Assembly: GCA_035606945.1 (NCBI GenBank)
Contig: DATNDR010000079.1
Location: 124,001-188,000 of the forward strand
Direction: 5' to 3'
From: GCA-003244245 sp035606945
Lineage (GTDB): Bacteria > Actinomycetota > Actinomycetes > Mycobacteriales > Pseudonocardiaceae
Length of the DNA stretch: 64,000 bases
Of this stretch, positions 15,913 to 24,118 are shown piece after piece. Within the stretch, counting starts at the first letter, position 1, and every line of letters starts with the position of its first letter. Position numbers and translations under genes: made by a program. The notes beneath the pieces were generated by a model. The model worked only from the letters and a program-made list of their open reading frames with translations, was not told the DNA's origin and made no database searches.

Positions 15913-16419
15913 TTAAAACGGTGGCTCGTCGTCGTAACCACCGGCGCCGTTCCCGGATCCGGCCGGCGCAGCGGCCTGAGGTGCCGAACTCCACGGGTCA
16001 TCGGTACTCCCGCCGGAGGAGCCATAGCCGCCGCCACCGGATGCGCTGTTCTGCCGGGTAGCCCGGTTGACCTTGGCGGTGGCATAGCGCAATGAAGGAC
16101 CGACCTCGTCGACCTCCATCTCCATCACGGTGCGCTTCTCACCTTCGCGGGTCTCGAACGAGCGCTGACGCAACCGTCCGCTGACGATCACTCGCATACC
16201 CCGGGTGAGCGACTCAGCGGTGTTCTCCGCCGCTTGCCGCCAGATGTTGCATCGCAAGAACAGCGCCTCGCCGTCCTTCCACTCGCCGCTTTGGCGATCG
16301 AAAGTGCGCGGCGTGGAGGCCACCGTGAAATTGGCCACCGCTGCGCCGGAGGGGGTGAACCGCAGTTCCGGGTCAGCGGTCAGATTTCCGATCACCGTGA
16401 TAACGGTTTCGCCTGCCAC
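15913..16419 (-). CDS. ssb: Single-stranded DNA-binding protein
   Basis: 168 aa with an N-terminal OB fold (MAGETVITVIGNLTADPEL through GMRVIVSGRLRQRSFETREG), a Gly/Ser-rich linker and the acidic protein-interaction tip ending DDEPPF. It starts one base after the rpsF stop, and 65 bp separate it from rpsR. Confidence 0.97.
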   Translation of the reverse strand: MAGETVITVIGNLTADPELRFTPSGAAVANFTVASTPRTFDRQSGEWKDGEALFLRCNIWRQAAENTAESLTRGMRVIVSGRLRQRSFETREGEKRTVMEMEVDEVGPSLRYATAKVNRATRQNSASGGGGYGSSGGSTDDPWSSAPQAAAPAGSGNGAGGYDDEPPF

Positions 16420-16420
16420 G

Positions 16421-16726
16421 TCAGCCCTTCCTCGTGTCCCGCCGCAACACCTTGGTGCGCAGCACCGACTCGCTGAGCGAGAGTTGCCGGTCGAGCTCGG
16501 CTATCGCGGCGGGTGTGCAGGACATGTCGAGCACCGCGTAGATGCCCTCGGTGTGCTTGTTGATCTCGTAGGACAGCCGTCGCTTGCCCCAGACGTCAAC
16601 CTTGTCGATCCTGCCGCCCTGCGTCTTCACCACGCTGAGGAACTGGTCCAGCGACGGCGCCACAGTGCGCTCATCGAGTTGCGGATCGAGGATGACCATC
16701 ATCTCGTAGTGACGCATGAAAAACAC
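16421..16726 (-). CDS. rpsF: Ribosomal protein bS6
   Basis: 101 aa with the family pattern MRHYEMMVILDPQLDE and WGKRRLSYEINKHTEGIYAV. First gene of the rpsF-ssb-rpsR-rplI operon. The annotated frame begins ATG 16726 (MFFMRHYEMM), with an alternative ATG at 16717. AGGAGG-like sequence lies just upstream (TCCACAGGAGGTCAG on the coding strand), favouring one of these two starts. Confidence 0.97.
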   Translation of the reverse strand: MFFMRHYEMMVILDPQLDERTVAPSLDQFLSVVKTQGGRIDKVDVWGKRRLSYEINKHTEGIYAVLDMSCTPAAIAELDRQLSLSESVLRTKVLRRDTRKG

Positions 16727-16846
16727 TGACCTCCTGTGGACTCATTCGGCCACGGACCGTCCGTGGCAGGAGGAGCCGGCGAGCCGGCAATCCAACCATC
16801 ACCACGCAACCGATAGCGGCGCAGCGACGGCCAGCAGGATAGCAAC

Positions 16847-16880
16847 AGACCGCCCCGCGAAGACAATCGCGGGGCGGTCT
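16847..16880 (-). terminator. Rho-independent-type hairpin after the LPXTG gene
   Basis: A perfect 13-bp stem (AGACCGCCCCGCG pairing with CGCGGGGCGGTCT) with an 8-nt loop. On the minus strand it is followed by GTTGCTAT. It lies 38 bp downstream of the LPXTG gene and upstream of rpsF, so it should end the former transcript. Confidence 0.8.
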
Positions 16881-16917
16881 GGCGAAAATCAGCCTCTGAG
16901 CGAAGTACTCAAGGCTT

Positions 16918-17826
16918 CTAGCGCCGGCTGAGAACCCAGCTACGCAGCAGGGCCGCGGTCACGCTGGCCAGCATCAGTACTGCTACCAGGATTGGCAGGG
17001 CAATCCGTTCCACCCCGGTTGCAGGCAACGCAGACGCCCGGCCAGCGGCCGCGACGTCGTTGGCTGCGGCGCTCTGCTTGCCCAGACCCGAATCGCCGTT
17101 ACTCACCGACGGAGTACCGAACAGGTCTGCGGTCAACATCCCGGCCGACAGCTTCCCGATTCCTCCAGCGCTCGGACGGCCGATCGTCAGCAGTTCGGCG
17201 TAGTTGAAGTGCGGCAGCCCGCTGTTGAAGGTGCCGAGCATGAACGGGAAGGAACTCGGCATCGTCGGACCGAAGAACGGCCCGGTGGCCGGTGAGGTCA
17301 GTGCAGGAGGCGCAGGCGCCGCTCCCGGCGCTGGCTGCGCCCCGGGTTGTGACTGCGCGCCTGGCACCGGAGCAGCCGGCACCGGCGAGGCCGGCTGACC
17401 CAACACGGGTACCTGGCTGAGCGCGCCCTGAAGCGGCGCCACAGCGGGTGCAATAATCTTGTCGACCGGGCTGGCGGCCGGCAGCAACGGTTCCGCGGTG
17501 AGCTTGCACACCGGGGCCATCGGTCCCATCATCTTGCGCAATGCCGGGGTGGCGTCGTAGGTGCGAGAACCGTTTGCGGGCACCTCACCGACGTCGATAA
17601 CCGAGAGATCGGCAACCCGGACACCCACCCGCTGTCCAGGATCGCCACGTACTGTGTCCCCGCAACCGCCCACCAGCATCGGGGTGGGAGCTGACGCGAG
17701 AACAGGTGGGGGGGTGGAAACGGTGGAGGGTGCAGCGAGGGCGGACAAGCCGCCTCCGAATGCGCTAGCAGCGCACAGTAATGTTGCAGCCCCGGCAACC
17801 GTGGTCACCCTCGCCCGTGTCCCCAT
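16918..17826 (-). CDS. Sortase-anchored (LPXTG) secreted protein, unknown function
   Basis: A 302-residue protein with an N-terminal signal peptide (AGAATLLCAASAFGGGLSAL then AAP) and a classic cell-wall sorting signal at the C-terminus: LPATG at residues 267-271, a hydrophobic span and a basic LSRR end. Between them is a low-complexity Pro/Ala/Gly/Gln-rich stretch (about residues 140-185). Two cysteines in GGCGDTVRG and APVCKLT could pair. A sortase gene is not in the window. No known domain recognised. Confidence 0.85.
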   Translation of the reverse strand: MGTRARVTTVAGAATLLCAASAFGGGLSALAAPSTVSTPPPVLASAPTPMLVGGCGDTVRGDPGQRVGVRVADLSVIDVGEVPANGSRTYDATPALRKMMGPMAPVCKLTAEPLLPAASPVDKIIAPAVAPLQGALSQVPVLGQPASPVPAAPVPGAQSQPGAQPAPGAAPAPPALTSPATGPFFGPTMPSSFPFMLGTFNSGLPHFNYAELLTIGRPSAGGIGKLSAGMLTADLFGTPSVSNGDSGLGKQSAAANDVAAAGRASALPATGVERIALPILVAVLMLASVTAALLRSWVLSRR

Positions 17827-17936
17827 AGGTGCCTCCGTGTCGCTCTGTGCCTGGTTGTGTCTTTAGAGTAACGACGATAGAGCCTCTCTGTGACGATAAC
17901 CAGCACTTTCAGCAGATCGTGGTTACGCTGTGCACT

Positions 17937-17950
17937 CACTGTGTACAGTG
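17937..17950. promoter_or_regulatory. Palindrome CACTG-TGTA-CAGTG in the divergent region before nfo
   Basis: A perfect 5-bp inverted repeat with a 4-nt centre lies 45 bp upstream of nfo and about 110 bp upstream of the LPXTG gene. It is a candidate operator; no matching regulator is identified. TAGGCTACTAAT just before ATG 17995 may contain a -10 box, which would make the nfo transcript nearly leaderless. Confidence 0.4.
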
Positions 17951-17994
17951 CGGGCACGCCGATCGGCCTGAAGCGACCCCTCTAGGCTACTAAT

Positions 17995-18762
17995 ATGCGA
18001 ATCGGTGCCCACGTCAGCGACTACGATCCGGTGATCGCGGCTACGCAGCGCAACGCTGCGGCAGTGCAGTTTTTCCTCTCGGATCCGCAGAATTGGCGTG
18101 CTCCGCAGCCCCATCCGCAAGCGGCACAACTGCTCGAAGCCGATCTGTCGGTCTATGTTCACTCACCGTATGTGCTCAATGTGGCGTCGTTGAACAACCG
18201 CATCCGCATTCCATCCCGCAAGCTCGTCACCCAGCACGCAGCCGCCGCCGCTGCGGTCGGTGCACAGGGTTTGGTGGTACACGGCGGCCATCTGGCCAAG
18301 GGTGAGGATCCTGCGCAGGGTGTCGAGAATTGGCGCAAGATGTTCGACCGGCAAGCCGATGAGGGCGGTTTCGCCACCCGGATCCTGGTGGAGAACACCG
18401 CAGGCGGCGACAACGCGATGGCGCGGCGGTTCGATTCGCTGGCCCGGTTGTGGGACGCGATCGGTGACTACGATGTCGGCTTTTGCCTGGACACCTGCCA
18501 CGCATTCGCCGCCGGAGAAAATCTGGTCGATGCCGTCGATCGGGTCATGGCCATCACGGGCCGGATCGACCTGGTGCACTGCAACAACTCGCGCGACGAG
18601 TTCGGTTCGGCACGAGACCGCCACGCGCCGTTGCGAGCGGGCACCATCGAGCCCGACCAGCTGGTGGCAGTCTGCGCAGCCGCCAACGCTCCCGTCATCC
18701 TCGAAACCGATCCCAGCACCCAAGCCGACGACATCGCCTGGCTGCGAGCCCAGCTCAGCTAG
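17995..18762 (+). CDS. nfo: Deoxyribonuclease IV (AP endonuclease, Nfo family)
   Basis: Base-excision-repair endonuclease of 255 aa that cleaves at abasic sites using a trinuclear zinc centre in a TIM barrel. It starts MRIGAHVSDYDPV. Metal ligand motifs typical of the family are present: VHGGHL, LVENTAGG, GFCLDTCHAFAAG, LVHCNNSRDEFGS with a nearby DRH, and ILETDP. The GT87 gene overlaps its 3' end by 8 bp on the other strand, because that gene reads through a 66-bp repeat. It has no obvious operon partner. Confidence 0.93.
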   Translation: MRIGAHVSDYDPVIAATQRNAAAVQFFLSDPQNWRAPQPHPQAAQLLEADLSVYVHSPYVLNVASLNNRIRIPSRKLVTQHAAAAAAVGAQGLVVHGGHLAKGEDPAQGVENWRKMFDRQADEGGFATRILVENTAGGDNAMARRFDSLARLWDAIGDYDVGFCLDTCHAFAAGENLVDAVDRVMAITGRIDLVHCNNSRDEFGSARDRHAPLRAGTIEPDQLVAVCAAANAPVILETDPSTQADDIAWLRAQLS

Positions 18763-20395
18763 CCCTACTCCGACATGGAGACATATCGGGGTCAGCGGAC
18801 CCAGTTTGACCCCGATATGTCTCCATGTCGGGGTAGGACGGGGGGTGGGGTGGGTAGGGCGGGCGGTAGATGTCGCGGAGGATGAGGGCGACGAGCAGCA
18901 ATACTGCGGTATCACGGATCAGGACGGCGCCGAGAAAGGGCTCGATGGATAGCCCCTTGTGCGCGGGGCCGAGGTAGTAGGCCATTCGCGGAGCCCACAG
19001 CAGCGCATCGACAGTCATCCAGGCCAGCACCGGTTTCCACCGCGGGATGGCCAGCGCCGCCAGCGGCACCAGCCACAACGAATATTGCGGGCTCCATACC
19101 TTGTTGACCAGCAGGAACGCGGCCACCACCAGAAAGCACAGCGCAGCCGGCCGAGGAGGGCGCGGCGCTGTGAGGGCCACCCAGCTGATCGCCGCGCAGG
19201 CCACCACGAACAGGGTTGCGCTGACCAGGTTCAAGGTGCGCACCTCGGCGAACCCTGGCCAGCCGGTGAAGACGGACAACGCGGTGTACAGCGTGTCCGG
19301 GTCGGCGCCACGGCGGCTGTTGAGGCGGAAGAACTCGGCCCACCCGGCCGGAAACAGCAGCGCGATCGGCAGGTTGACCACCGTCCAGGACACTGCTGCC
19401 GCAGCGACCGCGGTCAACCCGGCCCGTAGCCGCCCTGCCCGCAGGCTCACCAGCACGATCGGCAGCAGCAGTAACGCCGGGTAGAACTTGGTGGCGGCGC
19501 CCAATCCGAGCAGCACGCCGGTGAGCACCGGACGTCGCCGTGCCCACGCCAGCAATCCGGTGGTGGCCAGCGCGGTGGCCAGCGCATCGAAGTTGGTGAA
19601 GGCGTGTACGACGACCAACGGCGATAACGCAGCCAGCGCGGCGTCCCACGGTCGTCGCGGGGACAACCGCACCAGCGCCCACACCGTCACCAACCACGCG
19701 ACAGTCAAGCCCAGCGCGCTGATGTTGAAATACACGATGGCCGGGGCCGAGGTGGGCAGCCAGCCGCTACCGGCCAGAACCACCCAGCTCTGCCCGAGCT
19801 TGGCGAATACCCACTGGTACATACCGGTGAGTACCGGGTACTCCATGTACCGCCGCTGCTCGCCGGGTTCGCCCCGATGCTCGACCCATGAGGTGGCGTA
19901 GGGAAAGCCGCCCAGCCCGGAACGGTTCAGCCGTTCTGCGGTGTAGAGCGGGATGGTGTCCGAGTAGCACATCGCCTTGTACTGGCGTCCGTCGCGCCAG
20001 TCCACCTGGAGGACACCCCCGCTGTCGCGGTAGATCTGTGCGCAGGGCGCTTTGGCCAGCCAGCCCAACGCCAAGGTGATCGTGGCGAACAGCAGCACCA
20101 CCCGCAGCGGGGTCCAGAACCAGTGCCGGCCGATGACCGCGTGGCGACCCAGCGGACCACCGACGATCCTGCTGGCCCGAGCCGCCACCGGGTCAGTCCA
20201 GCTGGGCACCACCCGCTGCTGTGCCGCCGGCAGCTCCCGACATGGAGACATGTCGGGGTAAAAGCGGCCCGAGATACCCCGATATGTCTCCATGTCGGGG
20301 TCGGCGGGGGATCCGATGGGGGTTAGGGAGCGAGGGTCAAGGGAGACGCCGGCCGGGCCGGCGGTGCCCTCCTGCGTGCTCGCCCGAACAGTCAC
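18755..20395 (-). CDS. GT87-type polyprenol-phosphate-dependent mannosyltransferase
   Basis: A multi-pass membrane glycosyltransferase of the GT87 (DUF2029) family, which uses polyprenyl-phosphate sugars outside the membrane; homologues sit beside ponA and rpsF in other actinomycetes. Around ten hydrophobic segments and an EYPVLTGMYQW acidic-loop motif are visible. A GTG start at 20395 is the longest reading, and with it a 66-bp repeat encodes residues 32-53. A later GTG in QRVVPSWTDP would avoid this repeat, and no strong ribosome site decides between them. At the other end a second 66-bp repeat encodes the tail (PDMETYRG, then PDMSPCR) before the stop. The catalytic body is intact. Confidence 0.85.
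   Translation of the reverse strand: MTVRASTQEGTAGPAGVSLDPRSLTPIGSPADPDMETYRGISGRFYPDMSPCRELPAAQQRVVPSWTDPVAARASRIVGGPLGRHAVIGRHWFWTPLRVVLLFATITLALGWLAKAPCAQIYRDSGGVLQVDWRDGRQYKAMCYSDTIPLYTAERLNRSGLGGFPYATSWVEHRGEPGEQRRYMEYPVLTGMYQWVFAKLGQSWVVLAGSGWLPTSAPAIVYFNISALGLTVAWLVTVWALVRLSPRRPWDAALAALSPLVVVHAFTNFDALATALATTGLLAWARRRPVLTGVLLGLGAATKFYPALLLLPIVLVSLRAGRLRAGLTAVAAAAVSWTVVNLPIALLFPAGWAEFFRLNSRRGADPDTLYTALSVFTGWPGFAEVRTLNLVSATLFVVACAAISWVALTAPRPPRPAALCFLVVAAFLLVNKVWSPQYSLWLVPLAALAIPRWKPVLAWMTVDALLWAPRMAYYLGPAHKGLSIEPFLGAVLIRDTAVLLLVALILRDIYRPPYPPHPPSYPDMETYRGQTGSADPDMSPCRSRAS
18768..18833. repeat. 66-bp composite repeat, locus 2 (inverted units)
   Basis: Units 18768-18791 and 18810-18833 in inverted orientation around an 18-nt spacer. 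Each unit can fold alone (10-bp stem, TCTC or GAGA loop) and the pair can form one long hairpin. It starts 6 bp after nfo and is translated as residues 521-542 of the GT87 protein. Confidence 0.92.
20236..20301. repeat. 66-bp composite repeat, locus 3 (inverted units)
   Basis: Units 20236-20259 and 20278-20301 with an 18-nt spacer. The left unit has ATGTCGGGG where other copies have ATATCGGGG, making its own stem perfect. It lies at the 5' end of the GT87 frame, 119 bp after the ponA stop. Confidence 0.92.
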
Positions 20396-20419
20396 GGCGA
20401 TGAGACTGCGAACGGGTGC

Positions 20420-22870
20420 TCAGAAGTGCCGCGGACGGCCCGGCGGTCCATCGTCTCGTGCCCCGTTGTCCTGATCAGCGGCCGTATTGTCCTGGTCGGC
20501 CGCCGGATTGTCATCGCCGGTTGTCGGGCCATCGCAGAACGGGAAACAGTTGCGTTGCGGCTTGGTCGTCCTGGTCGGCTTCTCCGTGGTCGTGGTCGGA
20601 GCCGGGGTGAGGTCCTCGTCGTTCGGCTCCGGGGTGGCAGTCGGCGTGACCTCGCGTGGCTGCTTGACCCGCGTCGGCGCCGGCGCCTCGACAGGGGGCG
20701 GCGCCGGGCCGATCAGCGTGAACGGCGGGAAGGTTTCCAGCGGAGTGTTCATCAAGTAGGAATTCATGAACCGCTGCCAGATCAGTCCCGGCACGCCCCG
20801 GCCGAAGATGTCAGCGCCGTTGGCGGTCTTGATCGCCGTGTTGGCCGGGTCACCGACCCAGACCGCGGTGGAGATCGACGGGGTGTAGCCGACGGTCCAG
20901 GCAGCGGAGTTGTCGGCGCTGTCGCCACGCTGCTGGGTGCCGGTCTTGGCGGCCACCTGCCGGCCACCGGCCAACGGGATCTGCGAGCTGCGCGCGACGT
21001 CGGTCAGCGTGGCAGTCACGTTGCGTGCCAGCTGGCTGTTGCGATCGGTGTCGACCTGGTCGAGGGCCTGCTGCGGCTTGTCGACGTGCTGGAATTCCAC
21101 GGTGCCCCGGGAGTTGTTGTACTGGCGGACGAAGAACGGCTCATGCCGCATTCCGTCAGCGGCGAAGGTCGCGTAGGCGCTGGCCATGTCGATCGTGTGC
21201 ACGGGGTACTGGCCGAGAGTGATGCCCAGTCCCGGCGCTGCACTGTCCGGCTCGGACATGGAGCGCTTGCCGTTGATCTGCTCCGGGATTCCCGCCTGGA
21301 TCGCGGCATCCCGGACCGCTTGCGGTCCGACGTCCTGGGCCAGCCGTACGAAGGCGGTGTTGACCGACTTGGTCATCGCGTCGTGCAGGGTCAGCTGGGG
21401 ATAGTTCTTGCTCTCCGAGTTCGCGTACGAACGACCGTCGATGATCAGTGGAGATTCGCCGTCGTACTTCGAGTTCATGCCGATGTCGCGCTCCAGGGCG
21501 GCCAGCATGGTGAACGGTTTGAACGCCGAGCCGGGGTTCCATGCCGGACCGCCGGCCAGATCGAAGCCGTTGCCCTGCGATCCGCCGTAGTAGGCGATCA
21601 CCGCTCCACTGCGGGGATCAATCGCTACCAGCGACGAGTGCAGGTTCGCCGGCTGGCCGCGCAGCTCGGTCTGGACCGCATCGCGGGCCAGTTGCTGGGC
21701 TCGGGGGTCGATGGTGGTAATGATCTTGCCACCGTTGACGGCGAGCTGGGCCCGGCTGATGCCCTGCTTTTCCAGCTCGTCCATCACCCGGTCGATGATG
21801 TGTGCACGATCGTCGGTCGGTTCGCCTGCGGCCTGGGTCGGGGGAACCGTCTGCGGGTACAGCCCGACGCTGCGATCCGCCGGGGACAGCCACCCCTGCG
21901 ACACCATGCCGTCGAGCACGAAATTCCACCGGGTCTGTGCCTGCGCCAGGTTCTTGGCCGGATCCAGGCGGGAGGGGGACCGGATCGCGGCGGCCAGTAC
22001 CGCCGCCTCGGCGACGGTGAGGTTCTGCACGTCTTTGCGGAAGTAGGCCTGGCTGGCGGCCTCGATGCCGTAGGCACCGCGACCGAAGTAGATCGTGTTG
22101 AGGTAGTCCTCCAGGATCCGGTCCTTGGATTCCTGTTTGGTGATCTTGGCTGCGACGATCACCTCGCGGAACTTGCGGAAGATGCTGTACTCGTCGTGCC
22201 CGGTGGCCACCTTGATGTACTGCTGGGTGATCGTGGAGCCACCCCCACTGCCCCCGTTGAGCTGCCGCCAGGTGGCCCGGGCGATGCCGGTGATATCGAA
22301 CCCCGGGTTGGACCGGAAGCTGCGGTCCTCCGCAGCCAGTACGGCGTTCTGCACGCGCATGGGCACCTGCGACAGGCTCACCGGAACCCGGTTGCCGTCC
22401 TCCGGGACATAGCGGCCGATCTCGGTGGTCCCGTCGCCGGCCATGATCGTGGTGACCTGCTTGCGCTCGGCCGCCAGCGCCGTCGGCGAGGGCACGGACA
22501 GGAACAGCCAACCGGCGAAGAACGCCAGCACCGGCAGCAGAATGCACACCAGCAGACCACCCAAAGCGATCTTGGCCGCGCGGCCCCAGCGTGGCGGCCA
22601 CCCCGAGCCGCTGCCGCCGGAGCCTTTCGAGCCGGCAGACCAGCCGTCGTATCCCGGGCCGTGCCATTTCGGCCCCATCGGCGGCGTCGGGTGAGTGAGC
22701 AGCTCGGGCTCCCCGTCAAGGGACATGAGCGGCCCACCCGCAGCAGACGTCCGGTCCTCGGGTGATCGAGCCTGGCCGAAACGCTCGGGCGGCCAGTCCT
22801 GCGGCGGAGCCCACGGCTGTGCCGCCCGCTGAGCCGGGCCGCGCCTGCCGTCGTGTCGCTCGTCGCTCAC
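20420..22870 (-). CDS. ponA: Class A penicillin-binding protein
   Basis: Bifunctional peptidoglycan glycosyltransferase/transpeptidase, 816 aa. It has a long Pro/Gly-rich cytoplasmic N-terminus, one transmembrane helix (ALGGLLVCILLPVLAFFAGW) and a GT51 domain with AAEDRSFRSNPGFDI and the IKVATGHDEYSIFRKF region. The transpeptidase motifs are PGSAFKPF (SxxK), SVNTAF (SxN) and AKTGTQ (KTG). The C-terminal tail is Pro/Thr/Asp-rich and disordered. GTG 22870 is used. The position next to GT87 and rpsF matches PonA1 of mycobacteria and SCO3901-type genes. Confidence 0.93.
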   Translation of the reverse strand: MSDERHDGRRGPAQRAAQPWAPPQDWPPERFGQARSPEDRTSAAGGPLMSLDGEPELLTHPTPPMGPKWHGPGYDGWSAGSKGSGGSGSGWPPRWGRAAKIALGGLLVCILLPVLAFFAGWLFLSVPSPTALAAERKQVTTIMAGDGTTEIGRYVPEDGNRVPVSLSQVPMRVQNAVLAAEDRSFRSNPGFDITGIARATWRQLNGGSGGGSTITQQYIKVATGHDEYSIFRKFREVIVAAKITKQESKDRILEDYLNTIYFGRGAYGIEAASQAYFRKDVQNLTVAEAAVLAAAIRSPSRLDPAKNLAQAQTRWNFVLDGMVSQGWLSPADRSVGLYPQTVPPTQAAGEPTDDRAHIIDRVMDELEKQGISRAQLAVNGGKIITTIDPRAQQLARDAVQTELRGQPANLHSSLVAIDPRSGAVIAYYGGSQGNGFDLAGGPAWNPGSAFKPFTMLAALERDIGMNSKYDGESPLIIDGRSYANSESKNYPQLTLHDAMTKSVNTAFVRLAQDVGPQAVRDAAIQAGIPEQINGKRSMSEPDSAAPGLGITLGQYPVHTIDMASAYATFAADGMRHEPFFVRQYNNSRGTVEFQHVDKPQQALDQVDTDRNSQLARNVTATLTDVARSSQIPLAGGRQVAAKTGTQQRGDSADNSAAWTVGYTPSISTAVWVGDPANTAIKTANGADIFGRGVPGLIWQRFMNSYLMNTPLETFPPFTLIGPAPPPVEAPAPTRVKQPREVTPTATPEPNDEDLTPAPTTTTEKPTRTTKPQRNCFPFCDGPTTGDDNPAADQDNTAADQDNGARDDGPPGRPRHF

Positions 22871-22957
22871 GGGTTGTCCTCCAAGACCGGTACTCGGCTC
22901 GCGAGGGTTTTGTGCAGGGGCACGCTAGCCAGGGCGCAACTCAAGGCTGGCGGCGGG

Positions 22958-23374
22958 TTACTCCGCGCCGCTACCCGCCACAGTCTTGCGGCGGGATCGC
23001 CTACTGCCCACACCGCTGGTACCCAGGACATACGACTGCACGAGATGGTTCCAACTACACGTCCGGCACACCTCGACGACGAACACGCTGAACTCCTCGT
23101 ACAGCGTCGCCATCCGGTTCAGCTCGTCGGCGCTGCGGGCCGATCCAGCCGCGTGCTTGAGCTCGCCGCCGTACACCCACGACACCAGCGTCAGGGGCTC
23201 CTTGCGGCACAGCGGACAGGTGACGGAGCTGACCTCGCCGTGGAACTTCGCCGCTCGCAGCAAGTACGGGGTCGCGTCGCAGACCTCCGCGAAGCCGATC
23301 CGGCCGGCGTAGACCTCGGCGAGCAGCGCACGGCGCTGCAACGCGTAGTCCACGACCTGTCGTTGGGTCCGCAT
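22958..23374 (-). CDS. DUF5318 family zinc-ribbon-like protein
   Basis: A 138-residue protein beginning MRTQRQVVDYALQRRALLAE. Two CxxC pairs (CPLCRKEP and CRTCSWNH) suggest a zinc-binding fold. The conserved actinobacterial homologue lies next to ponA in mycobacteria; its function is unknown. ATG 23374 is chosen over an upstream start at 23407 because the conserved region begins there. It is 87 bp upstream of ponA on the same strand, so an operon is likely. Confidence 0.85.
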   Translation of the reverse strand: MRTQRQVVDYALQRRALLAEVYAGRIGFAEVCDATPYLLRAAKFHGEVSSVTCPLCRKEPLTLVSWVYGGELKHAAGSARSADELNRMATLYEEFSVFVVEVCRTCSWNHLVQSYVLGTSGVGSRRSRRKTVAGSGAE

Positions 23375-23443
23375 GCTCCACAGCCTACGCACCCGGCGGG
23401 TGATCATCGCTCGGGCGTTCGGGCGGTACCGCAGCTGATCATC

Positions 23444-23485
23444 TGCTTGATGATGTATCGCCGCGATATAATGCAGCTATACATC
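23444..23485 (+). promoter_or_regulatory. padR promoter with overlapping inverted repeat
   Basis: A perfect -10 box TATAAT (23467-23472) lies 17 bp after TGCTTG. It is enclosed by GATGTAT (23452-23458) and ATACATC (23479-23485), an exact inverted repeat with a 20-nt gap. PadR proteins often bind ATGT...ACAT palindromes over their own promoters, so this is a likely autoregulatory site controlling padR and ino1. Confidence 0.65.
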
Positions 23486-23521
23486 GTCGTCAGCGGGCCA
23501 TCGGCCTTCTGGAGGTGCCGC

Positions 23522-24118
23522 GTGCTGGAGCTAGCGGTGCTCGGGGTGCTCCATGACGCCCCGATGCACGGCTACGAGCTGCGCAAACGCCTCACCGGGC
23601 TGCTCGGGACGTTCCGCGCCTGCTCGTTCGGGTCGCTGTATCCCACGCTACGCCGGTTGCAGCGCGAGGGCTTTATCAGCGAGGACGCTGCGGACGCCGC
23701 ACCCGGACCGGAGCTACCCGCCGGCCGGGGCGCGGGCTGGTCGTACCGCGGCCGGCGGGTGTACCGGCTCACCGCCGACGGCAAGGAACGTTTCGCCACC
23801 CTGCTGGCCGACGCCGGCCCGCAAACATGGGAGGACTCCGGGTTCGGGGTTCACCTGGCCTTCTTCTCCCGGACCCCCGCCGAGGTGCGGATGCGCATCC
23901 TGGAGGGCCGGCGGCGCCGGGTCGAGGAACGTCGCGAGGGCTTGCGCGCCGCGCTGGCGCGCACCGGGGACCAGATCGACCGATACACCCTCGAGCTTCA
24001 CCGGATGGGTCTGGAGACCAGCGAGCGTGAGGTGCGCTGGCTCAATGAACTGATCGCCCACGAGCAGGCGAACCCAGCACCGTCACATGACGAAACTGAA
24101 AGGGCGGACCATGACTGA
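23522..24118 (+). CDS. PadR-family transcriptional regulator
   Basis: 198 aa with the PadR winged helix at the N-terminus (MLELAVLGVLHDAPMHGYEL, GSLYPTLRRLQREG, RRVYRLTADGKERF) and a C-terminal helical Vir-like domain used for dimerisation. GTG 23522 is preceded by GGAGGT. It overlaps the ino1 start by 8 bp, the same regulator/ino1 pairing seen in mycobacteria (Rv0047c-ino1), so it probably controls inositol phosphate synthesis. Confidence 0.9.
   Translation: MLELAVLGVLHDAPMHGYELRKRLTGLLGTFRACSFGSLYPTLRRLQREGFISEDAADAAPGPELPAGRGAGWSYRGRRVYRLTADGKERFATLLADAGPQTWEDSGFGVHLAFFSRTPAEVRMRILEGRRRRVEERREGLRAALARTGDQIDRYTLELHRMGLETSEREVRWLNELIAHEQANPAPSHDETERADHD

Noticed and set aside
20426..22765. 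Long plus-strand reading frame of 779 codons opposite ponA
   Set aside because: It is the antisense shadow of a clear penicillin-binding protein and its translation is low-complexity, typical of high-GC opposite strands.
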